From assembly GCA_020627535.1 (NCBI GenBank), contig JAHDGU010000001.1:228670-292669 (forward strand): DNA of 64,000 nucleotides, given 5' to 3'. The notes beneath the pieces were generated by a model. That model was not told the origin of the DNA. It did no database searches and saw nothing but the letters and a program-made list of their open reading frames with translations. The stretch is from Saprospiraceae bacterium. GTDB lineage: Bacteria > Bacteroidota > Bacteroidia > Chitinophagales > Saprospiraceae. The stretch's first letter is position 1; each line of letters starts with the position of its first letter. Of the stretch, positions 54,173 to 63,080 are shown piece by piece. Made by a program: the position numbers and the translations under genes.

Positions 54173-54871
54173 CTATGATGTGTACTCATCTTCCTCAAAA
54201 TCACCCTCGCCCTGAGGATACAGGAAGACACGTCGATAGAGCAAGTGAGTGGCGATGCTGATCACTGGGATTGCTACAAGCACGCCGATACCGCAAGCGA
54301 TCGCTCCTACGAGCATTATCACAAAGGCTAGTAGTCCAAAAACGAAAAACTCAAACCATCTTGGTGTAATGAGTTTTCGTGAGCCCTCCATGGCTGTCCA
54401 AATATCCACACCATTGAAATACACGAAACTTGAAGCAAACAAGTAAGCAACTGCCAGGTATACTCCAGGGAGGACACATGCGGCAAAACCGAGTAAAGTC
54501 AGGAGCATCACAAGCAATCCGACACCTAAGAGTTCACCAAATTTCTGGTATCCCCCAAAGAAATCTCTAAACTCATATGCTTCTCCATTCAAGTATTTAT
54601 CCGTGACAATGGCAAAGCCAATATTGAGTGGGAGCATCAATATGGTCACGAGAAAGCCAACGATGGGTATCGCACTTAGCGCTGAGGCGACGATCACGAC
54701 AAGCGTGAAGATCAGGTATGGTCCGGGATCAGATTTAAAGATCTCCCAAGCTTGCTTGAACAAGTCCATTGGGTCAAAAGCAGTTCGATCTTCTACAAGA
54801 TCTTCGATTCTCTCTTCAAATTCGAATTTGTCGAGAAGTTCATCTGAGTTGATGTTATGCAATTCTTCCAT
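54173..54871 (-). CDS. Multi-pass membrane protein of unknown function
   Basis: 232 residues. An acidic N-terminal stretch (residues 1-40, rich in E and D) is followed by about five hydrophobic helices between residues 45 and 215, with TDKYLNGEAYEFRDFFGGYQ as a central loop, and a short acidic tail. The FDPMDLFKQAWEIFKSDPGPYLIFTL-type opening is seen in many bacterial glycerophosphodiester-phosphodiesterase-membrane-like or DUF975-like proteins, but I would not assign a function. Its ATG directly follows the TAA of the upstream BNR-type gene, so they form an operon. Confidence 0.8.
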   Translation of the reverse strand: MEELHNINSDELLDKFEFEERIEDLVEDRTAFDPMDLFKQAWEIFKSDPGPYLIFTLVVIVASALSAIPIVGFLVTILMLPLNIGFAIVTDKYLNGEAYEFRDFFGGYQKFGELLGVGLLVMLLTLLGFAACVLPGVYLAVAYLFASSFVYFNGVDIWTAMEGSRKLITPRWFEFFVFGLLAFVIMLVGAIACGIGVLVAIPVISIATHLLYRRVFLYPQGEGDFEEDEYTS

Positions 54872-57754
54872 TTATCTTGATTTTACGGTCAATGTTGATC
54901 TACTTGAAGATTGACCAGACTTGACTCTTACATCGTAGCTTCCTGCCTCTAGATAGTATCGTCCATCTTCGGCTTTTTCCGATTCACTGAGTTCACCGGA
55001 GCTTCGAAGCTTGTTGTAGCTACGCAGGTAATCATCCTCGATGATCAATTCGTAATCCAAGATATTCATGCCTTTCGTGAGTGTCACATCTTTTCGATAA
55101 ATAGGGGTCTTTTGATCGTCCAACGTATAATTTACTTCCAGTTTTGCCTGGACAGCCTCGGCACTGTAGACAATGATCGATGAGCTAGGGATACGAACCT
55201 CGCTATAGGTAGTGGCTTGACTTCCCCAGTTGCTCTGATGCCAGATATCAGAGGGCTGAAGTACATATAGGTCCTGATCTCCATGCTCAGCGTAAGCGTA
55301 CACCATGGACAGATCTCCATTCAAGAAGGATCGACCGTGCGTGCCTAGGATGATATGTCCTGCTGACTCGTGTATCGCAATATCATGTACTGAGACCTTG
55401 GGCGCATTGCCATGAAGAGTCGTCCAACTGCCTCCACGATCAAAGCTGACATAAGTACCATGATCCGTTCCTACGTAGAGAACATCTGCATGTTTTGGAT
55501 CTTCGAGGATGACATTTACAGGCTCGTCTGGGAGCGCAGATCCTATGTCTTTCCATGTCTGTCCATAGTCCTCAGATACATACACATATGCATCAAAGTG
55601 ATCCCAGCGATAACCATTGAGCGTACAGTATACGCGTCCATCCTCATGACTTGAAGCTTTGATCCTAGACACCCACATATCAGCAGGCAAGCCCGCACTG
55701 ATATCTGTCCAGCTCGATCCACCGTCCCGTGATACGTGCACAAGACCATCATCACTCCCAGCATAGAGCAGACCAAAACGTCTAGGTGACTCGTGGATAC
55801 TGGTCAGTGTGCCATAAGGAACATCTCCTTTTATCCCACCTTTCGTCAAGTCCTGAGATACAGGAATGAAGTCATCACCTTGATTCATAGATCTCAGCAA
55901 GACATTGCTGCCCATATAGAAGATGTCAGGATTGTGCACAGATAGGTGTATCGGAGCTTGCCAGTTCCATCGATAGGGGCTGTCGCCGAGCTCGTGCATC
56001 GGTGTGATATAGCTACGATCTCCTGTAGCCTTGTTGATCCGAAAATAATTGCCAAATTGAAAGCCAGTATAGACTGTCTCATTATCCCTTGGATCTACTT
56101 GGACTTGCATGCCATCTCCTCCCATCAGAAACTCATAGCCATAGTCTCCTCGCCCATGCCATCCTGTCCCTGGTCGGTACGTGTGAGCGCCTCCCCAGAC
56201 GCCATTGTCCTGTAGGCCTCCGTAGACATGATAGGGTTTGGCATCGTCCACATGGACAGAGTAAAACTGCCCAAGAGATGGACTATTGCACTTGGCCCAA
56301 TGTGTACCATGATCATAGCTGATATTGATCCCGCCATCATTCCCAAGGATGACGTGACCATCTCGATCAGGATTGATCCAAAGAGCGTGATGATCAGCGT
56401 GAACATTGTCGCCATTGATATTGGTCCAATGGGCGCCGCCGTCATCTGAGCGCAAGACTGGTACACCCATGATGTAAAGCTGATTTTCGTCCTTGGGATT
56501 GACTCGGATCTGACCAAAATAGTAGCCATAGGTGTTGTAGAGTCGATCAAGATATCCCTCATGTGTCTTGGTAAATGAGTCTCCACCATCAGAAGAGCGA
56601 TAAACCTCAGCTCCGATGACATCTGTATCGAAAAGCAAGCTATTGGCATTGATCAGGAAGCGACCAAGATCGGCGACTTCTATTTGTTGCTTATCCACTT
56701 GGCGACGGACAGAGGCTGCGGTATACTTTTCTGGAAAGCGGTTTGACTTGAGATAAGAGGATAGCTCATCATCGGAGAGCGCGTCAAATGCCTCCTTGCT
56801 CATTTCAAGGAAGTCTTCCTTGCTCAAGCCTTCTTCATTGTCAACAAGACTGGCTGGCCTCCGAAAGTAATTGTCGATGACAGCGTACAAGATGGATTGA
56901 GTACCAACATTGTAGATGTCCAGACCGATTCGTCCGGCTCCTTCTCCATCTGGGAATCCGCTTTCGGCCTCAGACATCTTGGTCCAGTTTTGGCCAGCAT
57001 TAGTGGTCTTGTAAATACCAGAGCCTGATCCAGACTCCACGAAGTTCCACGCTCGGCGCTCTCGATGCCACATGGCTGCATAGAGCGTCTTGCTGTCAAG
57101 AGGATCGATCACCAGATCTATCGCCCCGGCGTCCTCAGAGACAAATAGCTGATGAGTCCAACTAGTACCGCCGTCCTCAGAGTAGTAGACGCCTCTCTCC
57201 GGATTAGGAGAGTACAGATGCCCGAGAGCAGCTACCCATAGGCGCTCTGAGTCGTCTGGATCAAGTACAATGCGTCCGATGTGATGAGACTCACCCAGTC
57301 CTAGATATTGCCATGACTTGCCACCATCGGTGGACTTATAGATACCATCTCCTGCATAGGAAGATCTGCTCGAGTTATTTTCTCCACTTCCAAGATAGAT
57401 GGTGCCATTTTGCCAGTCGACAGCAATGTCGCCAATTGTCATCACTGCCTCATCATCAAAGACAGGTGTGAAACTGATCCCATTATTTTCTGTCAGCCAA
57501 AGTCCACCAGAGGCATATGCCACATAGAATATGCTAGGATCTTCTGGATTTACATCAATATCGGTAACTCGTCCGCTGAATACCGTGGGGCCTATATCTC
57601 GCCAGTCAAACTGGGAAAAAGGGCTTTGCGCTTCAAGAGATTTACGGAGCTCGTATCCTGATCTTCTATCTTCGAAGCTGGTCGGAGCTACAGGGTTTTG
57701 TGCCACGAGTCCAATACTCATGATCCACAAGAGTGCGAGCAGTCTAGTTTTCAT
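54872..57754 (-). CDS. Secreted BNR/VPS10-type beta-propeller protein
   Basis: 960 residues with a signal peptide (KTRLLALLWIMSIGLVA|Q). Most of the protein is a series of Asp-box/VPS10-like blades: GIYKSTDGGKSWQYLG, GVYYSEDGGTSWTHQ, GIYKTTNAGQNWTKM, VYRSSDGGDSFTKT, VLRSDDGGAHWTNI, VHVSRDGGSSWTDI, VYVSEDYGQTWKDIG and TYVSFDRGGSWTTL. These make a double propeller as in sortilin-like and xyloglucanase-like (GH74) proteins. The C-terminal ~100 residues are an Ig-like strand domain without a recognisable T9SS tail. Databases often label relatives glycosyl hydrolase, but no catalytic residues can be assigned here. Operon with the membrane protein downstream. Confidence 0.88.
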   Translation of the reverse strand: MKTRLLALLWIMSIGLVAQNPVAPTSFEDRRSGYELRKSLEAQSPFSQFDWRDIGPTVFSGRVTDIDVNPEDPSIFYVAYASGGLWLTENNGISFTPVFDDEAVMTIGDIAVDWQNGTIYLGSGENNSSRSSYAGDGIYKSTDGGKSWQYLGLGESHHIGRIVLDPDDSERLWVAALGHLYSPNPERGVYYSEDGGTSWTHQLFVSEDAGAIDLVIDPLDSKTLYAAMWHRERRAWNFVESGSGSGIYKTTNAGQNWTKMSEAESGFPDGEGAGRIGLDIYNVGTQSILYAVIDNYFRRPASLVDNEEGLSKEDFLEMSKEAFDALSDDELSSYLKSNRFPEKYTAASVRRQVDKQQIEVADLGRFLINANSLLFDTDVIGAEVYRSSDGGDSFTKTHEGYLDRLYNTYGYYFGQIRVNPKDENQLYIMGVPVLRSDDGGAHWTNINGDNVHADHHALWINPDRDGHVILGNDGGINISYDHGTHWAKCNSPSLGQFYSVHVDDAKPYHVYGGLQDNGVWGGAHTYRPGTGWHGRGDYGYEFLMGGDGMQVQVDPRDNETVYTGFQFGNYFRINKATGDRSYITPMHELGDSPYRWNWQAPIHLSVHNPDIFYMGSNVLLRSMNQGDDFIPVSQDLTKGGIKGDVPYGTLTSIHESPRRFGLLYAGSDDGLVHVSRDGGSSWTDISAGLPADMWVSRIKASSHEDGRVYCTLNGYRWDHFDAYVYVSEDYGQTWKDIGSALPDEPVNVILEDPKHADVLYVGTDHGTYVSFDRGGSWTTLHGNAPKVSVHDIAIHESAGHIILGTHGRSFLNGDLSMVYAYAEHGDQDLYVLQPSDIWHQSNWGSQATTYSEVRIPSSSIIVYSAEAVQAKLEVNYTLDDQKTPIYRKDVTLTKGMNILDYELIIEDDYLRSYNKLRSSGELSESEKAEDGRYYLEAGSYDVRVKSGQSSSRSTLTVKSR

Positions 57755-57821
57755 TGGTCTGATTTAGACTCTAAGATAATGGAGTCTACAGCTCACACAT
57801 AATTTCCTGTCTCAAGTCGTC

Positions 57822-58130
57822 CTACAAAGAGGCAAACCACTCTTGAAAGTACTCTCCTACAACAGGCAGAGAGCGCTCCTCACCAGATGCTGCACCTATG
57901 AGGCTGATCACCCATAGCACTATCACACCCAAGCTTGCAATGGAGGCTATCAGTCCGATAATCGGAATGAAGGAGAGGATTCCGAGACCAAATCCCAGGA
58001 CAATAAGTCCAAGCATCTGTCTGATGTAAAAACTGCTGAGCTCTTCCTTGTTGCTGCTGTTAACGACTAAGGCGATGATCCATCCGATCAGCGTGATGTG
58101 TGCCACGATGGCTTTGGTTTTGGCGTCCAT
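57822..58130 (-). CDS. Small DUF4870-like membrane protein
   Basis: 102 residues from ATG 58130; a longer reading to 58358 has no homology-like features and would overlap the divergent permease gene. Three hydrophobic helices and a short SNKEELSSFYIRQMLG loop with the FYIRQ motif are typical of DUF4870/TIC20-like bacterial proteins. Function unknown. It is divergent from the LptF/G-like gene. Confidence 0.75.
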   Translation of the reverse strand: MDAKTKAIVAHITLIGWIIALVVNSSNKEELSSFYIRQMLGLIVLGFGLGILSFIPIIGLIASIASLGVIVLWVISLIGAASGEERSLPVVGEYFQEWFASL

Positions 58131-58248
58131 AACATTTTTCGTTTGCTTTAAGTTACTATGTATGCTTGGTAGCACAAAATTTTCCGATGCGCTAATTTTT
58201 CTATTGACCTTTGCTGTACAAAATATCGTGAGAGCTAAGTAACCAATA

Positions 58249-59775
58249 GTGCTAAAAATCGTAGACAGATTCCTCATCAAGAGCTTTGTACCACCTTTTG
58301 TGGTATCGTTCTTTATTGCACTTTTTGTGCTGATCATGCAGTTTCTGTGGAAGAACATTGCTCATCTTATCGGGAAGGGGCTCAGTATGTGGACCATCAT
58401 GGAGGTCATTTCTTACATGAGTATTTCCTTGATGCCGATGGCCTTGCCGATTGCCGTACTTCTGAGTAGTGTACTCGTATTTGGAGGTGCAGCAGAGCGA
58501 TTTGAGATGGCTAGTCTCAAGTCGGCCGGAGTGAGCTTTGGACGCATGTCGATGTCAGTAATGATTTTTTGTTTTGGCGTCAGCCTCTTCAGCTTCTTTT
58601 GTAGCAACAACATCATCCCTGTGACCAATCTGAAATTTCACACAAGGATGTACGACATCAAGAAAGCCAAGCCGACGCTCAGTCTAGAAGAAGGACTATT
58701 CAATGATGACTTCCAGAACTTCGTGATCTATGTCGGTGAGAAAGATGTGGACAATGAGCGTATCAGAGATGTCATCATCTACGACCAGTCACGTCAGAGC
58801 AGTGGCCTCTACAATGCGCTCATGGCAGAGGATGGTCGGATGTATATCACCCCAGACGAAAGATACTTTGTGATGGAGCTGTATGACGGTGAGCGATACG
58901 AAGAGCTCAAGCCGGACTACAAGCGAGGAAGCAAGTATGGATTTACTCGAGCAGAGTTTAAGAAGTGGACCAAGATCTTCGATCTGAAGGAATTTGACAT
59001 GGGAAGCACAGATGAAGATCTCTTTGCTCATCACAGGTATATGCTGACCACCAAGCAGATCTTAGATGATACAGACACTCTGGTCGCTAAGATTGCTGAG
59101 ATCGATGAGGATATCAGACCCAATCTGGGTGAACGAAGCCCAGTGACTGATCTTAAGCAACAAGACAAGAAGCTTGAGAAGATCCAAAATGTCAAAGCCA
59201 AGTTGACGAGTGATAAAGAGATTGCCATGGCGGAGATCAAGCCGACTTCAAAGACAAAGTCCATCTACTATGAGCAAGACCCTGATAGTGTCAAGACAGG
59301 CAAGCGGTTTCTGAATAGCTTTGATGATGAAGACCATGTCGCCATCCACAAGAAAGCTATGGCGTCCTGTGAGAACTACCACAATCGACTCCGCGTCAAT
59401 GCCGCCAAGCGGTATCGCAATCGAGAGAACATCGCCAAAAATGGCTTCGAGATTCATAGCAAATTTGCTTGGGCTGCCATGTGTATGATTTTCCTTTTGA
59501 TCGGCGGTCCAATGGGAGCAATCGTGAGGAAAGGAGGCTATGGAGTCTCTCTTTTGGTGGCCATCATTTTCTTTGTTCTGTTCATCATCAGCAGTATCTT
59601 TTTTAGGAAGCTATGTCATGAGCTGGTCATGCATCCTGTCGCAGCTGCGTGGATGGCGCCAGTCATCTTGTTCGCTCTTGGAATTTTTCTGACCATCAAG
59701 GCTAGCAATGACAGTAATGTGCTCACCAGGCCCAGATGGCTGGAGCGACTCTGGCGTAAAATGCGATCGCGATGA
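58249..59775 (+). CDS. LptF/LptG-family lipopolysaccharide export permease
   Basis: 508 residues from GTG 58249. The YjgP/YjgQ fold is shown by an N-terminal helix pair (VDRFLIKSFVPPFVVSFFIA; ISYMSISLMPMALPIAVLLS), the FEMASLKSAGVSFGRM coupling-helix segment, a large periplasmic jelly-roll (about residues 115-390) with an inserted charged helical part, and three C-terminal helices (FAWAAMCMIFLLIGGPMGAI). In the Lpt complex such proteins extract LPS from the inner membrane using LptB, which is not in the window. The stop overlaps the next start (ATGA). Confidence 0.88.
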   Translation: MLKIVDRFLIKSFVPPFVVSFFIALFVLIMQFLWKNIAHLIGKGLSMWTIMEVISYMSISLMPMALPIAVLLSSVLVFGGAAERFEMASLKSAGVSFGRMSMSVMIFCFGVSLFSFFCSNNIIPVTNLKFHTRMYDIKKAKPTLSLEEGLFNDDFQNFVIYVGEKDVDNERIRDVIIYDQSRQSSGLYNALMAEDGRMYITPDERYFVMELYDGERYEELKPDYKRGSKYGFTRAEFKKWTKIFDLKEFDMGSTDEDLFAHHRYMLTTKQILDDTDTLVAKIAEIDEDIRPNLGERSPVTDLKQQDKKLEKIQNVKAKLTSDKEIAMAEIKPTSKTKSIYYEQDPDSVKTGKRFLNSFDDEDHVAIHKKAMASCENYHNRLRVNAAKRYRNRENIAKNGFEIHSKFAWAAMCMIFLLIGGPMGAIVRKGGYGVSLLVAIIFFVLFIISSIFFRKLCHELVMHPVAAAWMAPVILFALGIFLTIKASNDSNVLTRPRWLERLWRKMRSR

Positions 59776-61634
59776 GCAAGACTTGTCTTCTAGTCCTGAT
59801 CATTTTGGCGAAAGCCTCTCACATACTCTCCGCACAGCATAGTCAAAGCATCGACACGATCAATATCGAGGTTGAGCAAGAAGAGTCGCAGCTTTCCCTT
59901 CAAAGCAGCTCTGGCGATACAAAGCAGGATCCTAGTTGGCAGCTGAGTCGCCTCACTGATGTCCTGACTCGGCATACAAGTCTAGCACTACGTAGTAGCT
60001 CTCTAGGCGGCCTGGCGACCATCGGAGCTCGTGGTCTCGGTGGACATCAGACACTCATCAGCTGGAATGGTCTCCCCATCGATAGCCCGCAAAATGGTGT
60101 CTCTGATCTCAATATCATTGGTCTTTCTGGAGTCGTGAGTCTCAGTGATCAGCGGGATGCCATGAGTCCTGCATACATGGCAGGTCAGACTTATGAGCTG
60201 TCAAGTATTCCTGCATTGGGGAGTAGGAGAGGATCGACCTTGGATTTTTCCTATGGGGCTTTCGCCCAAATGCGAACCGCTGTAAGCAGCACACTGGGAG
60301 GAAAATCATCTCGACATCGCATATCCGCGTCTTGGGATCGAGCAGCGAACAACTATGTACAAGATGACTATCGGACTGCAGCAAACGAGGATGTCCGACA
60401 GGCAGATGCTGGATATGAGCTACTGCAGCTGGACTATGCGCATCATATCGATCTGGGAGATAAATGGTCTTTGCGTTCGGCAATAGCACTGAACTCGGCC
60501 GACCGAGAGATTCCTCCGAGTATCTATCAAGTCTATGATGGGGCGACTCAGGTTGATCAGTCCATCAAGACCTCTCTGCGACTTACTCATATCTTGGCAG
60601 ATGGTGAGTTTCAAATGGGCCTATCGGGTGTGCTCGCGACCAATGTCTTTGAGACGGATCTTATCAATAAGTCCATCAATGATTCTAGGCGTATGATGAT
60701 GGACCTCAACTACAGAAGGGGCCCGCTCGCTCTCCGGCTAGATGCCGTCCATGAGGCTGTCATGAGCAATCAGTATACCGATCTGAAACAACGAATTATC
60801 ACCAACGCGAAGATTAACTATCTCTGGAATGTTCATGGTGAATGGCAATATAGGAGCGTGCTTGGAATACAGTACGACGATCAGTCGACTCAAGTAAGAG
60901 TATTTCCATTCCTAGAATTAGTTCGTCGTGATGAGTCCATTAAGCTGGCCATCTCTAGGCACTTTTCCTTACCTAATTTCAATGATCTGTATTGGCCTCA
61001 ACTAGGAAATCAAGATTTAAACTCTGAAAGAGGTTGGAAGTCAGAGATATCATGGCGTATACTAGATCTTCGGTCAGAGGAGATGGCTTCGAAGTTTGAG
61101 CTTTCCCTGAGCCCATACTTGATCTACTTGGATAATCGTATCCTGTGGAGACCAGGACAAGACGGTCTATGGCGACCGATCAATACAGATGGCCTGATCT
61201 CTTATGGAAGTGGTTTGAGCTTTAAACTCTTGCTTCAGCAATGGGACGTACTTCTGACAGGGCACTATGAGTACAATCGTAGTTATCGACTTCAGGATGT
61301 AGATCGCAATCAGATCATCTACGCCCCAGCGCACAGTGCTCATATGACCATGGGCTGGTCTAGAGGAGTATGGCAAGTCAAGATGATGCCACGCTACCAG
61401 TCGAGAGTCTATACCTCTGTCATCAACGAAGAGAATTTCTCCCTAAGGCCGATACTCACACTAGATATGCAGATAGAGTATAGTCTTTCAGCGAAATCAA
61501 CAGGAAATCAAGTGAGCACCTATCTCAGGTGGCAGAATATAGGGTCAAGGCGATATGAGTATGCGCCTTTTCGGCCAATGCCATTAGGACACCTTGTCCT
61601 AGGTGCGCATCTTGATCTGTCTAGCCGATCATAA
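59772..61634 (+). CDS. TonB-dependent receptor, BtuB-like
   Basis: 620 residues, close to the length of BtuB. A signal peptide is followed by a TonB-box-like segment (DTINIEV), a plug domain (LTDVLTRHTSLALRSSSLGG, ATIGARGLGGHQTLISWNGL, then NGVSDLNIIGLSGVVSL) and a barrel of alternating amphipathic strands, with LGAHLDLSSRS at the C-terminus. It has no N-terminal carboxypeptidase-like extension and is not an SusC-type protein. The following gene encodes a DUF5074-like propeller lipoprotein, the arrangement of BtuB with BtuG in Bacteroides, so cobalamin is the most likely ligand (inference). I saw no cobalamin riboswitch; it is transcribed with the upstream LptF/G-like gene. Confidence 0.88.
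   Translation: MSKTCLLVLIILAKASHILSAQHSQSIDTINIEVEQEESQLSLQSSSGDTKQDPSWQLSRLTDVLTRHTSLALRSSSLGGLATIGARGLGGHQTLISWNGLPIDSPQNGVSDLNIIGLSGVVSLSDQRDAMSPAYMAGQTYELSSIPALGSRRGSTLDFSYGAFAQMRTAVSSTLGGKSSRHRISASWDRAANNYVQDDYRTAANEDVRQADAGYELLQLDYAHHIDLGDKWSLRSAIALNSADREIPPSIYQVYDGATQVDQSIKTSLRLTHILADGEFQMGLSGVLATNVFETDLINKSINDSRRMMMDLNYRRGPLALRLDAVHEAVMSNQYTDLKQRIITNAKINYLWNVHGEWQYRSVLGIQYDDQSTQVRVFPFLELVRRDESIKLAISRHFSLPNFNDLYWPQLGNQDLNSERGWKSEISWRILDLRSEEMASKFELSLSPYLIYLDNRILWRPGQDGLWRPINTDGLISYGSGLSFKLLLQQWDVLLTGHYEYNRSYRLQDVDRNQIIYAPAHSAHMTMGWSRGVWQVKMMPRYQSRVYTSVINEENFSLRPILTLDMQIEYSLSAKSTGNQVSTYLRWQNIGSRRYEYAPFRPMPLGHLVLGAHLDLSSRS
59807..59816 (+). repeat. T-run mini-hairpin element, GGC-GAAA-GCC
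   Basis: Preceded by ATTTT; like the M1 peptidase copy it encodes ILAKA within a signal peptide. Confidence 0.75.
60256..60267 (-). repeat. T-run mini-hairpin element, GGGC-GAAA-GCCC
   Basis: On the minus strand ATTT precedes the stem; the receptor coding strand reads AFAQ. Confidence 0.7.
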
Positions 61635-61659
61635 CTTCGCGAGCGCAAAACCTAAAACA

Positions 61660-62706
61660 ATGCGTAAGAACATAGTCTTTTCTCTCATCACACTTGTGAC
61701 TTTGAGTTCATGTCTTGATGATCCTGAACCACGCGGACTCTATGACATCGGTGCTTTTGTGAGCAATGAGGGACCTTTTCAAAGTGGCTCAGGCACGATC
61801 AGTTTTTTGGATACTGACGAAGGCACGGTCAGGAATGAAATCTATCAAGAGGCCAATGCTGGTGCATCTCTTGGCAATATCGTACAGTCTGTCAATACGC
61901 TGGGAGATCTCACACTTGCTGTGGTCAACAATGCCGATAAGATTGTGCTTTTCAACACTAGTGATGCACGCAAGGTATCAGAGGTGAGTGGCATACTCCA
62001 ACCACGCTATAGTAGCTTTTTGGATCGAGAGACCTGCCTTGTGAGCTCGTGGGGGCCGCGAATCAGTGGTGTAGATGGATTTCTTCATCTAGTTGACTAT
62101 AAGACCGGAGCCACTGTGTCTAGCGTACAGTGCGGGAAGGGGCCGGAAAAGCTTCTTCAGTCTCAGGGCGAAGCGTATGTCTGCAACTCTGGTGGATTTG
62201 GTCAGGATAGCACCATCACTATCGTGAGGGTCGATTCTATGCAAGTATCAGGTGAGCTGATCGTAGGAGATAACCCACAGTCAATCACATCCGCCTCTGA
62301 TGGCAATCTCTGGGTGGTGTGCAGTGGACTCTTTGACTTTATTGATCCTAGCAACAATACGCCTGGAGGTTTGTACAGGATTAATCCAGGAACCAGAGAG
62401 GTCACTCTCATACGCGATCTACCTACTGGAGCATCTGATATCACGACGTCCTCCTTGAGTTCCTCTATCTACTTTCTGAGCTCCGAGGGTGTCAATCGAT
62501 ACGATCTACTGACCCAAGACCTTTCCGTCATCAAGCCAGGATCATTCTATGAGTGTGGCTTTGACTTTAGGACCAATGATCTCTTTGTGGCTGACGCCAA
62601 AGATTTTAATAGCCGTGGAGAAATATTGCAGATCGACGAGATCTCAGGAGAGACGATCGCTACTTACGAAGTAGGTTTGATTCCCGGAGGCTTCGCTTTT
62701 CACTAG
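61660..62706 (+). CDS. YncE/DUF5074-like surface lipoprotein, BtuG-like
   Basis: 348 residues from ATG 61660; the signal peptide ends in a lipobox (TLSSC). The mature part is a seven-blade-type propeller: TISFLDTDEGTVRNEIY, LGNIVQSVNTLGDLTLAVVN, GFLHLVDYKTGATVSSVQCG, KGPEKLLQSQGEAYVCNSGG, GDNPQSITSASDGNLWVVCS and VADAKDFNSRGEILQID. This is the DUF5074/YncE pattern found in BtuG, which captures cobalamin on the Bacteroides surface and hands it to BtuB. The acidic LDDPEP run after the cysteine fits a surface-export signal of Bacteroidota lipoproteins. B12 binding is inferred, not seen. Confidence 0.85.
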   Translation: MRKNIVFSLITLVTLSSCLDDPEPRGLYDIGAFVSNEGPFQSGSGTISFLDTDEGTVRNEIYQEANAGASLGNIVQSVNTLGDLTLAVVNNADKIVLFNTSDARKVSEVSGILQPRYSSFLDRETCLVSSWGPRISGVDGFLHLVDYKTGATVSSVQCGKGPEKLLQSQGEAYVCNSGGFGQDSTITIVRVDSMQVSGELIVGDNPQSITSASDGNLWVVCSGLFDFIDPSNNTPGGLYRINPGTREVTLIRDLPTGASDITTSSLSSSIYFLSSEGVNRYDLLTQDLSVIKPGSFYECGFDFRTNDLFVADAKDFNSRGEILQIDEISGETIATYEVGLIPGGFAFH

Positions 62707-63080
62707 ACATTTTGTTACATCTCAGCCCAACGTGTAATGGCAAGGAGACGTCTTACAAGATGACTACTGCAGAAGTTTGCGGATAGTTTTCACTTTGTTT
62801 GCTTGTTTCTTTTGTTGTGGTGATGCAGATTGCCACAGATTGCTGGGAGAATGAATGTGTGATACGAATATGGTTAACATCCCAGCAATGCAGGCCCTTT
62901 ACGATGGTAGGAGGTCATGCAAGACTGACTCGTCGAGAGAGGATGCCTGATCGGGCCTGATCCTTTCTCGATGCAGTTCAGTCCTACAGAAGTCATAATG
63001 GTTCTTAGGGAATTCGTAAAATTGTATCTGACCGGGAAGCTTGAGATTTACTTTGGGCTCGAACCAGTCAAAAAAGTCAG
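62707..63080. other. 374-nt intergenic region with an inverted repeat
   Basis: No convincing gene. CAGATTGC occurs twice (62826-62833, 62836-62843). A perfect 10-bp inverted repeat, ATTGCTGGGA (62839-62848) and TCCCAGCAAT (62880-62889), encloses 31 nt and has no T-run after it, so it may be an operator or structured leader. A weak -7-like TACTTTGG lies shortly before the sigma-factor gene. Confidence 0.45.

Noticed and set aside
54872-57754. Sialidase assignment for the Asp-box protein
   Set aside because: Asp-box blades are shared by sortilin-like, GH74 and photosystem-assembly proteins; the arginine triad and tyrosine nucleophile of sialidases could not be placed.
58131-59771. Cobalamin riboswitch upstream of the BtuB-like gene
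   Set aside because: No B12-box-like conserved string or gap large enough; the receptor start overlaps the preceding gene.
20437-60267. The mini-hairpin elements as Rho-independent terminators
   Set aside because: The T-run lies 5' of the hairpin on one strand and becomes an A-run 3' of it on the other; most copies are inside genes. The geometry is the reverse of a terminator.
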